Origin: an uncultured Treponema sp.
Lineage (GTDB): Bacteria; Spirochaetota; Spirochaetia; Treponematales; Treponemataceae
Assembly: GCA_905236315.1 (NCBI GenBank)
Contig: CAJOPO010000352.1
Coordinates: forward strand, 1 to 6,242
Length of the DNA stretch: 6,242 nucleotides
Direction of reading: 5' to 3'
The notes beneath the pieces were generated by a model. The model saw only the letters and a list, made by a program, of their open reading frames with translations. It searched no databases and was not told the origin of the DNA. Shown here in pieces: positions 1-6,242 of the stretch. The translations under genes were made by a program, and so were the position numbers. The first letter of the stretch is position 1, and every line of letters starts with the position of its first letter.

Positions 1-89
1 AAAATGATGGTCGAAAGATTGTAAAGGTAGGCGTGAACTATTCAAGTGCAGAAGAGTGCCTTAGCGAATGGCTAATTGAAGAGGAGTAA
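1..89 (+). CDS. C-terminal end of a probable AAA-ATPase-like / PD-(D/E)XK (DUF1703-type) protein, 5' end cut by window
   Basis: An open frame enters from the left edge (first full codon at position 3) and stops with TAA at 87-89. It encodes 28 residues beginning NDGRKIVKVGVNYSS and ending in an acidic SEWLIEEE tail. The 'KVGVN(F/Y)SS...W.IE' ending is, from memory, the usual C-terminus of the PD-(D/E)XK nuclease domain (PDDEXK_9, formerly DUF1703) that follows an AAA-ATPase-like domain in a family often found in many copies in gut and oral anaerobes. The role of that family is unsettled; a mobile-element or defence-like role has been suggested. Only the tail is visible, so the ATPase motifs and catalytic residues cannot be checked. 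The gene is convergent with the phosphatase gene, with 14 bases between the stop codons, and is not part of the minus-strand series. Confidence 0.65.
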   Translation, partial: NDGRKIVKVGVNYSSAEECLSEWLIEEE

Positions 90-103
90 CTTACAATGCT
101 TCC

Positions 104-685
104 TTAAGATTCGTGCTCTATAATTTCTAGGCACTTAAAAGATGAACCATCCCATAAAAAATGGAATATAGAGCAATTCTTTATACCCGCTCTATATTTA
201 GCATTTTCTAATGCTAAGTGGTCAAACTTACGTGCAAAATTTGCAAGAGCACCTCCGTGTGTAACTACTAAAACGCTTTCGTGGGAGGGACGTTGCATTA
301 TTTGTGTTACTGTAGAAACAATACGCTCTTGAAGCTCTGTCATATCTTCTCCGCCGCCATATTTCTTAAAAAAATCATTATATGGTAGTGGAGGATTAAT
401 GTTTTCTGTTTGCCCTTCAAACTTTCCAAAGTTCCATTCTTTTAAGCCTTTTAAGCGTTCGTAAGGCATTTTGCCTTCTGTAACTATTTCCAAAGTATCA
501 CAAGCTCTTTCTGAAGTAGAGGAATAAGCGTGGTCAAAAGTTATGTTATGTGCCTTAAAATAAGAAGCTACCTGCTTTGCCTGTTCTATACCTAATTCTG
601 TAAGAGGTGAATCGCACCAGCCTTGAATCATCTTGTGTTTGTTAAATAGCGTCTGTCCATGACGCATAATATATAAATCTGCCAT
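104..685 (-). CDS. Histidine phosphatase family protein (phosphoglycerate-mutase-like)
   Basis: A 193-residue cytosolic protein of the histidine phosphatase superfamily, branch 1. The N-terminal MRHGQT motif carries the catalytic His9 and flanking Arg8. The 'YSSTSERA..T' motif supplies the second phosphate-binding Arg60. 'LKEWNFGKFEG' supplies the acidic proton donor, probably Glu83, and 'VVTHGGAL' the second catalytic His143. All core residues are present and the length is normal, so the enzyme should be active. Relatives include cofactor-dependent phosphoglycerate mutase, alpha-ribazole phosphatase and broad-specificity sugar phosphatases. The protein is shorter than true GpmA (about 230-250 residues), so a small-molecule phosphatase is more likely; the substrate cannot be named. 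The ATG at 683-685 is chosen because the family begins only a few residues before RHG. No Shine-Dalgarno sequence precedes it. It has its own promoter and is separated from the series upstream of it by 93 bases. Confidence 0.9.
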   Translation of the reverse strand: MADLYIMRHGQTLFNKHKMIQGWCDSPLTELGIEQAKQVASYFKAHNITFDHAYSSTSERACDTLEIVTEGKMPYERLKGLKEWNFGKFEGQTENINPPLPYNDFFKKYGGGEDMTELQERIVSTVTQIMQRPSHESVLVVTHGGALANFARKFDHLALENAKYRAGIKNCSIFHFLWDGSSFKCLEIIEHES

Positions 686-692
686 GAGTATA

Positions 693-721
693 ATTATAAA
701 AGATTATATTTTTTATGTCTA
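693..721 (-). promoter_or_regulatory. Sigma-70-type promoter for the histidine phosphatase gene
   Basis: Read on the minus strand, TAGACA (716-721, one mismatch to TTGACA) is followed after exactly 17 bases by a perfect TATAAT (693-698). Only 7 bases lie between this -10 box and the ATG at 683-685, so transcription would begin at or just before the start codon. A second TATAAT sits 4 bases further upstream (703-708) but has no good -35 partner at 16-18 bases. The region is very AT-rich, so chance matches are possible, but the spacing and position directly before a gene support a real promoter. Confidence 0.5.
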
Positions 722-778
722 TAAAAGAATTGATTGTACTAACGTACCAACGAATAGTTTAAGCCTTTTATGATATAA

Positions 779-1270
779 TTATGACTTCTTTAGTCTTAAT
801 ATCCTTTGATTTCTAGAGCCTCTAAAGTTTAAACTTATGTCTTTTTCTTCTATTATAAAAGGACCATCTACAAGCACATCTATATAAGAAAGCATTTCTT
901 CTGTGTACGGAGTATGTTTTTTACCTGTAGAGGGAAGTAAGTCCTTATCATATATGTACCCTGTATAGCACCAAATGTCCTTTTGCGGAAAAGAGGTCTT
1001 TACTTTATGCAGAAAAGAGGCTAGCACTTCTTGATTTTCTTCTTCAAAAGGCTCACCTCCTAAAACGGTAAGCCCACTTATAAAGTCTTTATCTAATGCT
1101 TCAAGGATTTCTTCTTCTGTTTTTTCTGTAAAGGGCTTTCCAAAATTAAAGTCCCATGTCTTAAAGTTAAAGCACCCCTTGCAATGTATACGACAGCCAG
1201 AAACAAAAAGTGAAACTCTAACTCCCTCTCCATTAGCTATATCAGTTTTTTTTATTTCCCCATAATACAT
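779..1270 (-). CDS. nrdG: Anaerobic ribonucleoside-triphosphate reductase activating protein (radical SAM)
   Basis: A 163-residue protein, normal length for NrdG, the iron-sulfur radical-SAM enzyme that cleaves S-adenosylmethionine to place the glycyl radical on NrdD, the oxygen-sensitive class III ribonucleotide reductase. Visible motifs are the CX3CX2C cluster ligands Cys26, Cys30 and Cys33, the 'GGEP' SAM-binding motif at 71-74, 'WCYTGY' near 100-105, 'DVLVDGPF' at 131-138 and the C-terminal 'FRGSRNQR' at 149-156. The last two are typical of NrdG and argue against a pyruvate-formate-lyase activase, which is longer. It is the last gene of the minus-strand series, 8 bases after the sugar kinase stop. 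No Shine-Dalgarno sequence is seen in the AT-rich stretch before the ATG, so translation may depend on coupling to the upstream gene. Its partner nrdD, often adjacent in other genomes, is not in the window. Confidence 0.93.
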   Translation of the reverse strand: MYYGEIKKTDIANGEGVRVSLFVSGCRIHCKGCFNFKTWDFNFGKPFTEKTEEEILEALDKDFISGLTVLGGEPFEEENQEVLASFLHKVKTSFPQKDIWCYTGYIYDKDLLPSTGKKHTPYTEEMLSYIDVLVDGPFIIEEKDISLNFRGSRNQRILRLKKS

Positions 1271-1278
1271 AAAATATT

Positions 1279-2301
1279 TTAACGTAGAATACGACCGCTA
1301 CCTGTTCCACTAGCTAGTCGTTCAACTTCTTCCTCGCTTACCATATTAAAATCGCCTTCTATGCTATGCTTTAAACAACTTGCGGCAACGGCAAAGTCTA
1401 ATGCACTTTGAGCGTCCTTTCCGTGAAGTAAAGAATGAATGAGGGAAGCTGTAAAACTATCTCCACTACCAATGCGGTCTACTATGGACGCTATATCATA
1501 TTCTCTGCTATAGTAAAAATTACTTCCATCATAGAAAAGCCCTGCCCATTTATTATGACTTGCATTTATGGAAGTACGTAAGGTGATAGCCACCTGCTTA
1601 AAGTTTAATTGCTCTGCAAGTTGTCTTGCTACAGATACATAGCCATCTTTGTTTAGAACCCCGCCTTCCACATCGCTTCCTATAGCTTCTATGCCAAAAA
1701 CGTCTTTTGCGTCTTCTTCATTGGCAACACATAGGTCAACATATTTACAAATGTCTTTCATTGTTTTTTGAGCTTGCTCTTTTGTCCATAATTTACTGCG
1801 ATAATTCAAATCACAGCTAATAGTAACCCCCATCTTTTTTGCACATTCGCAAGCTTGCATACATATCTGAGGTAAGTTCCCCCCAATAGCAGGGGTTATT
1901 CCTGTAATGTGAAACCATTTGCAATCTTTAAATATAGTATTCCAATCAAAGTCGTCTAAGGAAGCCTCTGCTATTGCAGAGTATGCTCTATCATAAATGC
2001 ACTTAGAAGAACGCTGACTTGCTCCTTTTTCATTATAATATATACCTATTCTTTTTCCGCCACGCTTTATAAAATCTGTGTGTACTCCATATTTTCGCAA
2101 AGCATTTATTGCGCATTGCCCAATTTCGTGAGGAGGCAGTTTTGTAACAAAGAAAGCATCATCGCCATAATTTGCCAAAGAAATAGCAACATTAGCCTCT
2201 GCCCCACTATACGTGGCAGAAAAACTATCTGCTTGTACAAAACGATAATATCCTTCTGGCTGCAAACGAAGCATTATTTCACCAAATGTTACAACTTTCA
2301 T
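1279..2301 (-). CDS. kdgK: 2-keto-3-deoxygluconate kinase (PfkB family sugar kinase)
   Basis: A 340-residue PfkB/ribokinase-family kinase predicted to phosphorylate 2-keto-3-deoxy-D-gluconate with ATP to KDPG, which an aldolase then splits to pyruvate and glyceraldehyde 3-phosphate. The N-terminus 'VVTFGEIMLRLQP' and the glycine-rich 'SGAEANVAISLA' (32-43) form the first PfkB signature. 'YYNEKGASQRSSKCIYDRAYSA' around 88-109 matches the KdgK-type substrate region, with YDRA.SA characteristic. The second signature 'DRIGSGDSF' (275-283) holds the catalytic base Asp281. Length is normal for KdgK. The pectinesterase-like gene two positions upstream supports a role in galacturonate breakdown, although other ketose or fructose kinases of this family cannot be fully excluded. 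It starts 3 bases after the kinase stop codon with a good Shine-Dalgarno sequence inside the end of that gene. No KDPG aldolase or uronate isomerase is in the window. Confidence 0.85.
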   Translation of the reverse strand: MKVVTFGEIMLRLQPEGYYRFVQADSFSATYSGAEANVAISLANYGDDAFFVTKLPPHEIGQCAINALRKYGVHTDFIKRGGKRIGIYYNEKGASQRSSKCIYDRAYSAIAEASLDDFDWNTIFKDCKWFHITGITPAIGGNLPQICMQACECAKKMGVTISCDLNYRSKLWTKEQAQKTMKDICKYVDLCVANEEDAKDVFGIEAIGSDVEGGVLNKDGYVSVARQLAEQLNFKQVAITLRTSINASHNKWAGLFYDGSNFYYSREYDIASIVDRIGSGDSFTASLIHSLLHGKDAQSALDFAVAASCLKHSIEGDFNMVSEEEVERLASGTGSGRILR

Positions 2302-2304
2302 ATT

Positions 2305-5300
2305 TTATCCTTCTAGTTCATTTTTTAATAAATCAAGTACAGCCGCATGGTCGCAAGCGTTAATCTTCTTCTTTATGTTAGAAAATAAATCTTTTTTGCT
2401 ATCAGGCATCCTATATTGTTCTAGCATTTGTATAACTTGCCCTGCAGTATCAAAGTCATAGCCTTGCATACATTCATTTAGTGCTGTAAAGGCTTCTTTT
2501 AATTGATTAGAGTCTATTTCTTCTTTATCACTATCTTCATCACAAGGCTGTAATACAGTTTCTAGCTTTTCTTTATATGCCCTAAACATAGAAAGCAATA
2601 CAGGAGTCTCTAAACTTATAAAATCTCCATTTTGCTCATTGCCTTGCTTTTCTAGTATAGCGGCTTTTTTAGAAAGCTCCATTGCACCTATTAAGCGAGA
2701 TGTACTTTTTAGAGCATGAACTAAGATTGTATAATTTTTATAATCTTTATTAAAGGCATATTGTTCTATTAAATTAGCTTTTTCTTCTATAGAGTTATAA
2801 AAGTCTTTTACAACATCTTGTAAAACATCTTCACCGCCACAATTTTTTATAGCTTCTTGTACGTTTATACCTTCAATATTCTTTAGACAAGAACAAAAAT
2901 CATTATCTGTATTTTGTTTTTCTAAGTTGTTATTATTACTAGAAGATTGCTCTGCACTATCATTTGTTTGCTCTGTATCATCGGGCACAGATTCTATTTT
3001 TTCTTTAGGAATATAATCCAACAACATTCTTTCTAGCTTTGCACTATCTACAGGTTTAGTTAGATAATCCGTAAAGCCTTCTGCTATATACATTTCCCTA
3101 GCTCCATTAACAGCATTTGCTGTAAGAGCAATACTAGGAACGCCTATATTCTTATTACCTGCTAAAGTAGAAAGTGCATGCAAGGTTTCTATGCCGTCCA
3201 TACCTGGCATACGATGGTCTATAAACATAACATCATAGTGATTTTGTACTGCAAGGTCTAAGGCTTTTGGGCCACTTTCTACCATGTCAAGCTGTACTTG
3301 AGTACGCTTTAAAAGCCCCTTCATTACGGTAAGGTTCATTCTTGTGTCATCAACGACAAGGATTCTAGCATTGGGAGCGCGGAAAGATTCTTTATATGTC
3401 TTTGCAGAAGCAACAGATTTTTTGTAAGTTTCATTAAAGTTCCCTATAGGTTCCCACTTAATAACCCTTTGCTCTACAGTAAAGAAAAAGTCAGAACCTT
3501 CCCCATATACACTGTTTACTCCTAGTTCACTTCCCATAAGACCTAAAAGTTGCTGTACAATATTCATTCCAAGCCCCGTGCCTTCTATGCTACGGTTTCG
3601 CTTCTCTTCTATACGTTGGAATGCTGTAAAGAGTTTAGGTATATCCTCTTCTTTTATGCCAATGCCTGTATCTTTTATATGGAATGTTAAATTTATATAA
3701 TTATCAGAAGTCTTTGTATAAGAAACAGAAAGAGTAACAGAACCCTTTCTAGTATACTTTACTGCATTAGTTAAAATATTTATAGCACATTGTTTTATGC
3801 GTATTTCATCTCCGTATAGAAGATTAGGTATGTTTTCTTCTATATTAATTATGAGTTCAAGTCCCTTATCCTCTGCTCGCTTTGCAATCATATTAACAAG
3901 GTCATTAATTGTAGAACTCAAATCATAATCAGTTGGGATAATTTCAAGCTTTCCTGATTCTATCTTGCTAAAGTCTAAAATATCATTTACTAAAGATAAA
4001 AGACTCTTTCCTGCGTTTTGAATATCTAAAGCATAGTTTATAATATCAGTTTCTGTGCTTTCGCGGATAATCATTTCGTCAAGCCCTAGCACTGCATTTA
4101 TAGGGGTGCGGATTTCATGGCTCATATTTGACAAGAAACTAGATTTTGCTTTAGTGGCGGCTTTTGCAATTTCTAAATCATTTTGAAGTTTCTTTTCTCT
4201 CTTTAAGCTTTCTATTTGTTTACCTATATTATCAGAAGCTTCAATTAGAGCCTCATACAAAATGCCTATTTCATCTTTATTTTTTATTCCAAGCTTGTGT
4301 ATTTCAAGACAATCTTCATCATCATTGTTTTCTTTATTAGATGAATGTCTAGTACTCAATGCCATAAGGATAATAGGATTTGTTATTTGTATATTTGTTA
4401 CTGATATAATACTAAAAATGACAGGGACTGTTATTATTGTCATAAGGGCAAACATTCTGCACGCAAAGATAATAGAGTCCCAATCATGTAAGTCTAAAAT
4501 TTTTTTTATATTTTCTTCTATAAAGTAGTCTGCATAATTATGTATATTTTGGGTAATTATTTCAGAAATGGTATTTTCTAAAGATGCATTATGTTGTGAA
4601 TATAAAGCATTTGCAAAACCCATAGCTGCTATGGCAAGTATAAGGGCTTCTGAAAATATTATAAAAAATATAATTCCATTTATTGAACGCCCATGCTTAT
4701 ATTTTGCTATTGCTTTTTTTATTTGTAAAAGCTCTTCTGAGTCATAAGTGCTTGCAAAAAATAAATCATGTATTTTCTTTGGAACAAAGTTATAATATAA
4801 ATAACAGAATAAACATACTATAGCACATGTTATAGCTGGCGATTGACTAGTTATAATGCTTTGAAAGTCAGGAATAGAAAAACTGTCGCTCTCTAATATA
4901 TATAGAAATGTATTCCAACCAGGACCTAAGACGATTGTAAATATAAGAAAGGCAATTATAGTTTTCCAAATACTTTTATACCATTGCTTAACAATAGGAA
5001 TATTCGCAATAACCGATGCTACCATAAGAAAAAACGCTCTAAATGCAAAGCCGTCATGCATAGTTATTACGGAAAAATATATAAGAACAACGTCAGCACC
5101 TATTGTATAGCCAGAAAGAGATGTTAATATCATAACAGGAATCATTTGCGTATAGATTTTTGCATTTGCTATTTTTATAAAGCCTAAATCTATAGTATTT
5201 ATATCCCAACTTTCTATAAGGAGTAGTAAGACAAAACATAAAATTGCGCTTGCCCATATAGTAATATGAAAAGTCTTATTATTTAACAACAGGTAAGAAG

Positions 5301-5322
5301 CTGGATTATGATTATTTCTCAT
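2305..5322 (-). CDS. Membrane-bound hybrid sensor histidine kinase with receiver and HPt domains
   Basis: A 1005-residue phosphorelay kinase. Residues 1-180 hold about five or six hydrophobic segments (near 17-37, 58-84, 93-112, 120-140, 162-180), an integral-membrane sensor region I do not recognise. A further pair (about 214-236 and 286-310) brackets a short loop predicted to be extracytoplasmic. A HAMP-like linker (about 310-365, 'ITNPIILMAL' to 'DEIGILYEAL') and a coiled coil lead to the HisKA domain with phospho-acceptor His402 in 'SHEIRTP'. The ATPase domain has the N box (Asn519), 'DTGIG' (551-555), 'FTAFQR' and 'GTGLGM' (581-586). The receiver has Asp658/Asp659, phospho-acceptor Asp702, Thr734 and Lys756. 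After a Ser/Asn/Glu-rich linker (about 776-808), an HPt domain carries His869 in 'HALKSTSRLIGA', followed by an extra helical tail (936-1005). All catalytic residues are intact. There is no DNA-binding output, so phosphate must pass to a separate regulator. The start overlaps the esterase stop (ATGA), implying translational coupling. Confidence 0.93.
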   Translation of the reverse strand: MRNNHNPASYLLLNNKTFHITIWASAILCFVLLLLIESWDINTIDLGFIKIANAKIYTQMIPVMILTSLSGYTIGADVVLIYFSVITMHDGFAFRAFFLMVASVIANIPIVKQWYKSIWKTIIAFLIFTIVLGPGWNTFLYILESDSFSIPDFQSIITSQSPAITCAIVCLFCYLYYNFVPKKIHDLFFASTYDSEELLQIKKAIAKYKHGRSINGIIFFIIFSEALILAIAAMGFANALYSQHNASLENTISEIITQNIHNYADYFIEENIKKILDLHDWDSIIFACRMFALMTIITVPVIFSIISVTNIQITNPIILMALSTRHSSNKENNDDEDCLEIHKLGIKNKDEIGILYEALIEASDNIGKQIESLKREKKLQNDLEIAKAATKAKSSFLSNMSHEIRTPINAVLGLDEMIIRESTETDIINYALDIQNAGKSLLSLVNDILDFSKIESGKLEIIPTDYDLSSTINDLVNMIAKRAEDKGLELIINIEENIPNLLYGDEIRIKQCAINILTNAVKYTRKGSVTLSVSYTKTSDNYINLTFHIKDTGIGIKEEDIPKLFTAFQRIEEKRNRSIEGTGLGMNIVQQLLGLMGSELGVNSVYGEGSDFFFTVEQRVIKWEPIGNFNETYKKSVASAKTYKESFRAPNARILVVDDTRMNLTVMKGLLKRTQVQLDMVESGPKALDLAVQNHYDVMFIDHRMPGMDGIETLHALSTLAGNKNIGVPSIALTANAVNGAREMYIAEGFTDYLTKPVDSAKLERMLLDYIPKEKIESVPDDTEQTNDSAEQSSSNNNNLEKQNTDNDFCSCLKNIEGINVQEAIKNCGGEDVLQDVVKDFYNSIEEKANLIEQYAFNKDYKNYTILVHALKSTSRLIGAMELSKKAAILEKQGNEQNGDFISLETPVLLSMFRAYKEKLETVLQPCDEDSDKEEIDSNQLKEAFTALNECMQGYDFDTAGQVIQMLEQYRMPDSKKDLFSNIKKKINACDHAAVLDLLKNELEG
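2308..2314 (-). promoter_or_regulatory. Ribosome binding site of the sugar kinase gene
   Basis: On the minus strand AGAAGGA lies 6 bases upstream of the ATG at 2299-2301, an ideal Shine-Dalgarno position. It overlaps the last codons and stop region of the sensor kinase gene. It confirms the start of the sugar kinase and shows that this genome does use Shine-Dalgarno sites, in contrast to the two genes here that lack one. Confidence 0.7.
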
Positions 5323-6242
5323 TCGTCTATCTCTGCAAAAGGTGTATTCTTTAATATCAGAAAACGACTTGCATAATGATTGAAGTAGTCATCCTCTGTC
5401 ATTGTGTATGTTTTTATGTTGCGCATTGTGGTATCAGCCTCTTGCACGCTGCCGTCTTTAGATACTATGCGAGTGTTATATTCTCTTATTCCTGTAAGAA
5501 CATTTCCACGTGGGTAAATGTTCATGTTCATGTCATCGTCCCAAGCAAGCTCTTCGCTAAAACCTTCACTTATAAAACTGTTTAAGAATGCTACACTATC
5601 CCACCACTTAGGGCTTGTTGCACTACCAGTGCCTTGTGTGCGGTATATGTATATGGGGAGTTTTTTACGCTTTTCATAAGTAAAACGGCAGTTTAAGAAT
5701 ACAAAGCCCATTTTGTTTGCGACTGCTAGGCTTTTTATAGCATAAGAAGGAAAGTCTCCCCTGTTATCTTCTCTTGCGTTAATTTCTGTTTCTTCAAAAA
5801 GGGCTGTATCTGCTTCCCCATAAATAAAATCCACATCACCACTAACAAAGCAGTCTTTAAACCAGCTAAAGCCTTTTACACATAGAGTGTTCTGTCTGCC
5901 TATAAAGCGCATATTTTCTGCAAGTAGGGTTCCTGTTGTGTTATTCCAGACTAATGCTTCTGCACTGTCTTGCACAGAATAAAATGTTTGGGCTACTTTA
6001 TTATGAGCATTTATTATAGAAAAGTTTTTTAGTTTTACATTTGTAGCTAAGGGACCTAGAGAAAAAATCGCTCTGTTTTCTAGACCTTTATGAAAAGCCT
6101 CACAATTATCTGCCTGAATAACGCAATCTTCTGCTTTTGTACCTGCAGTGCTTTCCATTATTAGAGGATTAGATAGGTTGTATTTTATTGTTTCGCGATA
6201 GGAGCCTGCCTCTAATATTATGTGTATGGGTGTAGTTTTCTG
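5319..6242 (-). CDS. Pectinesterase-like protein (carbohydrate esterase family 8), N-terminus beyond window
   Basis: The frame stays open to the right edge, giving 307 visible residues. The Met at 6156-6158 is internal, because the 28 codons before it read 'IHIILEAGSYRETI', the family's conserved early strand. The fold is the right-handed beta-helix that removes methyl esters from pectin. Counting from the window edge, the motif normally GYQDTL reads GRQNTL, with Gln117 kept and the usual Asp replaced by Asn118. 'SGDVDFIYG' supplies the nucleophile Asp138. Arg201 in 'YRTQGTGS' matches the Arg of the LGRPW motif, but the following Trp is absent there; a WW pair lies about 12 residues on. The 'QAVAL' motif appears as 'SAEAL', so its Gln seems lost too. 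This is therefore a divergent member; activity on pectin is uncertain. A signal peptide cannot be judged. The stop overlaps the start of the kinase gene by 4 bases. The sugar kinase downstream supports a pectin role. Confidence 0.85.
   Translation of the reverse strand, partial: QKTTPIHIILEAGSYRETIKYNLSNPLIMESTAGTKAEDCVIQADNCEAFHKGLENRAIFSLGPLATNVKLKNFSIINAHNKVAQTFYSVQDSAEALVWNNTTGTLLAENMRFIGRQNTLCVKGFSWFKDCFVSGDVDFIYGEADTALFEETEINAREDNRGDFPSYAIKSLAVANKMGFVFLNCRFTYEKRKKLPIYIYRTQGTGSATSPKWWDSVAFLNSFISEGFSEELAWDDDMNMNIYPRGNVLTGIREYNTRIVSKDGSVQEADTTMRNIKTYTMTEDDYFNHYASRFLILKNTPFAEIDE

Noticed and set aside
81..107. GAGGAG followed by ATG at 96-98 on the plus strand, resembling a strong translation start
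   Set aside because: The frame stops after three codons; the GAGGAG is simply Glu codons at the end of the left-edge gene.
734..750. Imperfect hairpin (TTGTAC, loop TAAC, GTACCAA) between nrdG and the phosphatase gene, as a terminator for the minus-strand operon
   Set aside because: The stem is short, AT-rich and bulged, and the minus-strand sequence after it has no proper T run, so it does not support a terminator call. No other terminator is visible in this gap.
774..779. Plus-strand TATAAT at the end of nrdG as a promoter
   Set aside because: There is no -35 match at proper spacing and no plus-strand gene downstream; it is expected by chance in AT-rich DNA.
2080..2316. Plus-strand open frame of 78 codons opposite the sugar kinase
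   Set aside because: It lies entirely antisense to well-supported genes, has no recognisable motif, and is a shadow of their codon usage.
4262..4528. Plus-strand open frame of 88 codons opposite the hybrid kinase
   Set aside because: It is antisense to the HAMP and membrane region; its hydrophobic look mirrors the coding of membrane helices on the other strand.
5376..5585. Plus-strand open frame of 69 codons opposite the pectinesterase-like gene
   Set aside because: It is antisense to conserved esterase sequence, with no ribosome binding site or family motif.

Overview
The window is AT-rich and densely coded. It comes from a bacterium, probably an anaerobe: it carries an activase for the class III (anaerobic) ribonucleotide reductase and genes that point to pectin or uronate use. 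The hybrid kinase resembles, from memory, kinases common in Lachnospiraceae-type Firmicutes and in Treponema. I cannot fix the taxon from sequence alone.

Layout. At 1-89 (+) is the last 28 codons of a gene entering from the left, probably an AAA-ATPase-like protein with a PD-(D/E)XK domain. It converges, with 14 bases between, on a minus-strand histidine-phosphatase (phosphoglycerate-mutase-like) gene at 104-685. That gene has its own near-consensus promoter, placed so close to the ATG that its mRNA may be leaderless. The 93-base gap at 686-778 separates it from a tightly packed minus-strand gene series. In transcription order (right to left) the series is a carbohydrate-esterase family 8 (pectinesterase-like) gene running off the right edge (5319-6242), a 1005-residue membrane hybrid histidine kinase with receiver and HPt domains (2305-5322), a 2-keto-3-deoxygluconate kinase (1279-2301), and an NrdG-type radical-SAM activase (779-1270). 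Junctions are a 4-base ATGA overlap, a 3-base gap and an 8-base gap, so these are very likely one transcript whose promoter lies beyond the right edge.

How they fit. Pectinesterase removes methyl esters from pectin. Galacturonate or unsaturated galacturonides then lead to 2-keto-3-deoxygluconate, which KdgK phosphorylates for cleavage to pyruvate and glyceraldehyde 3-phosphate. The kinase between these two genes is a plausible sensor for this nutrient or for surface conditions, but that is inference, and no response-regulator output gene is in view. NrdG has no obvious link to pectin and may simply ride on the transcript. The most notable points are an Asp-to-Asn change in the esterase's first catalytic-Asp motif, the sensor kinase built into a pectin operon, and the apparently leaderless phosphatase gene. 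I see no RNA genes, CRISPR arrays, insertion sequences or phage genes.
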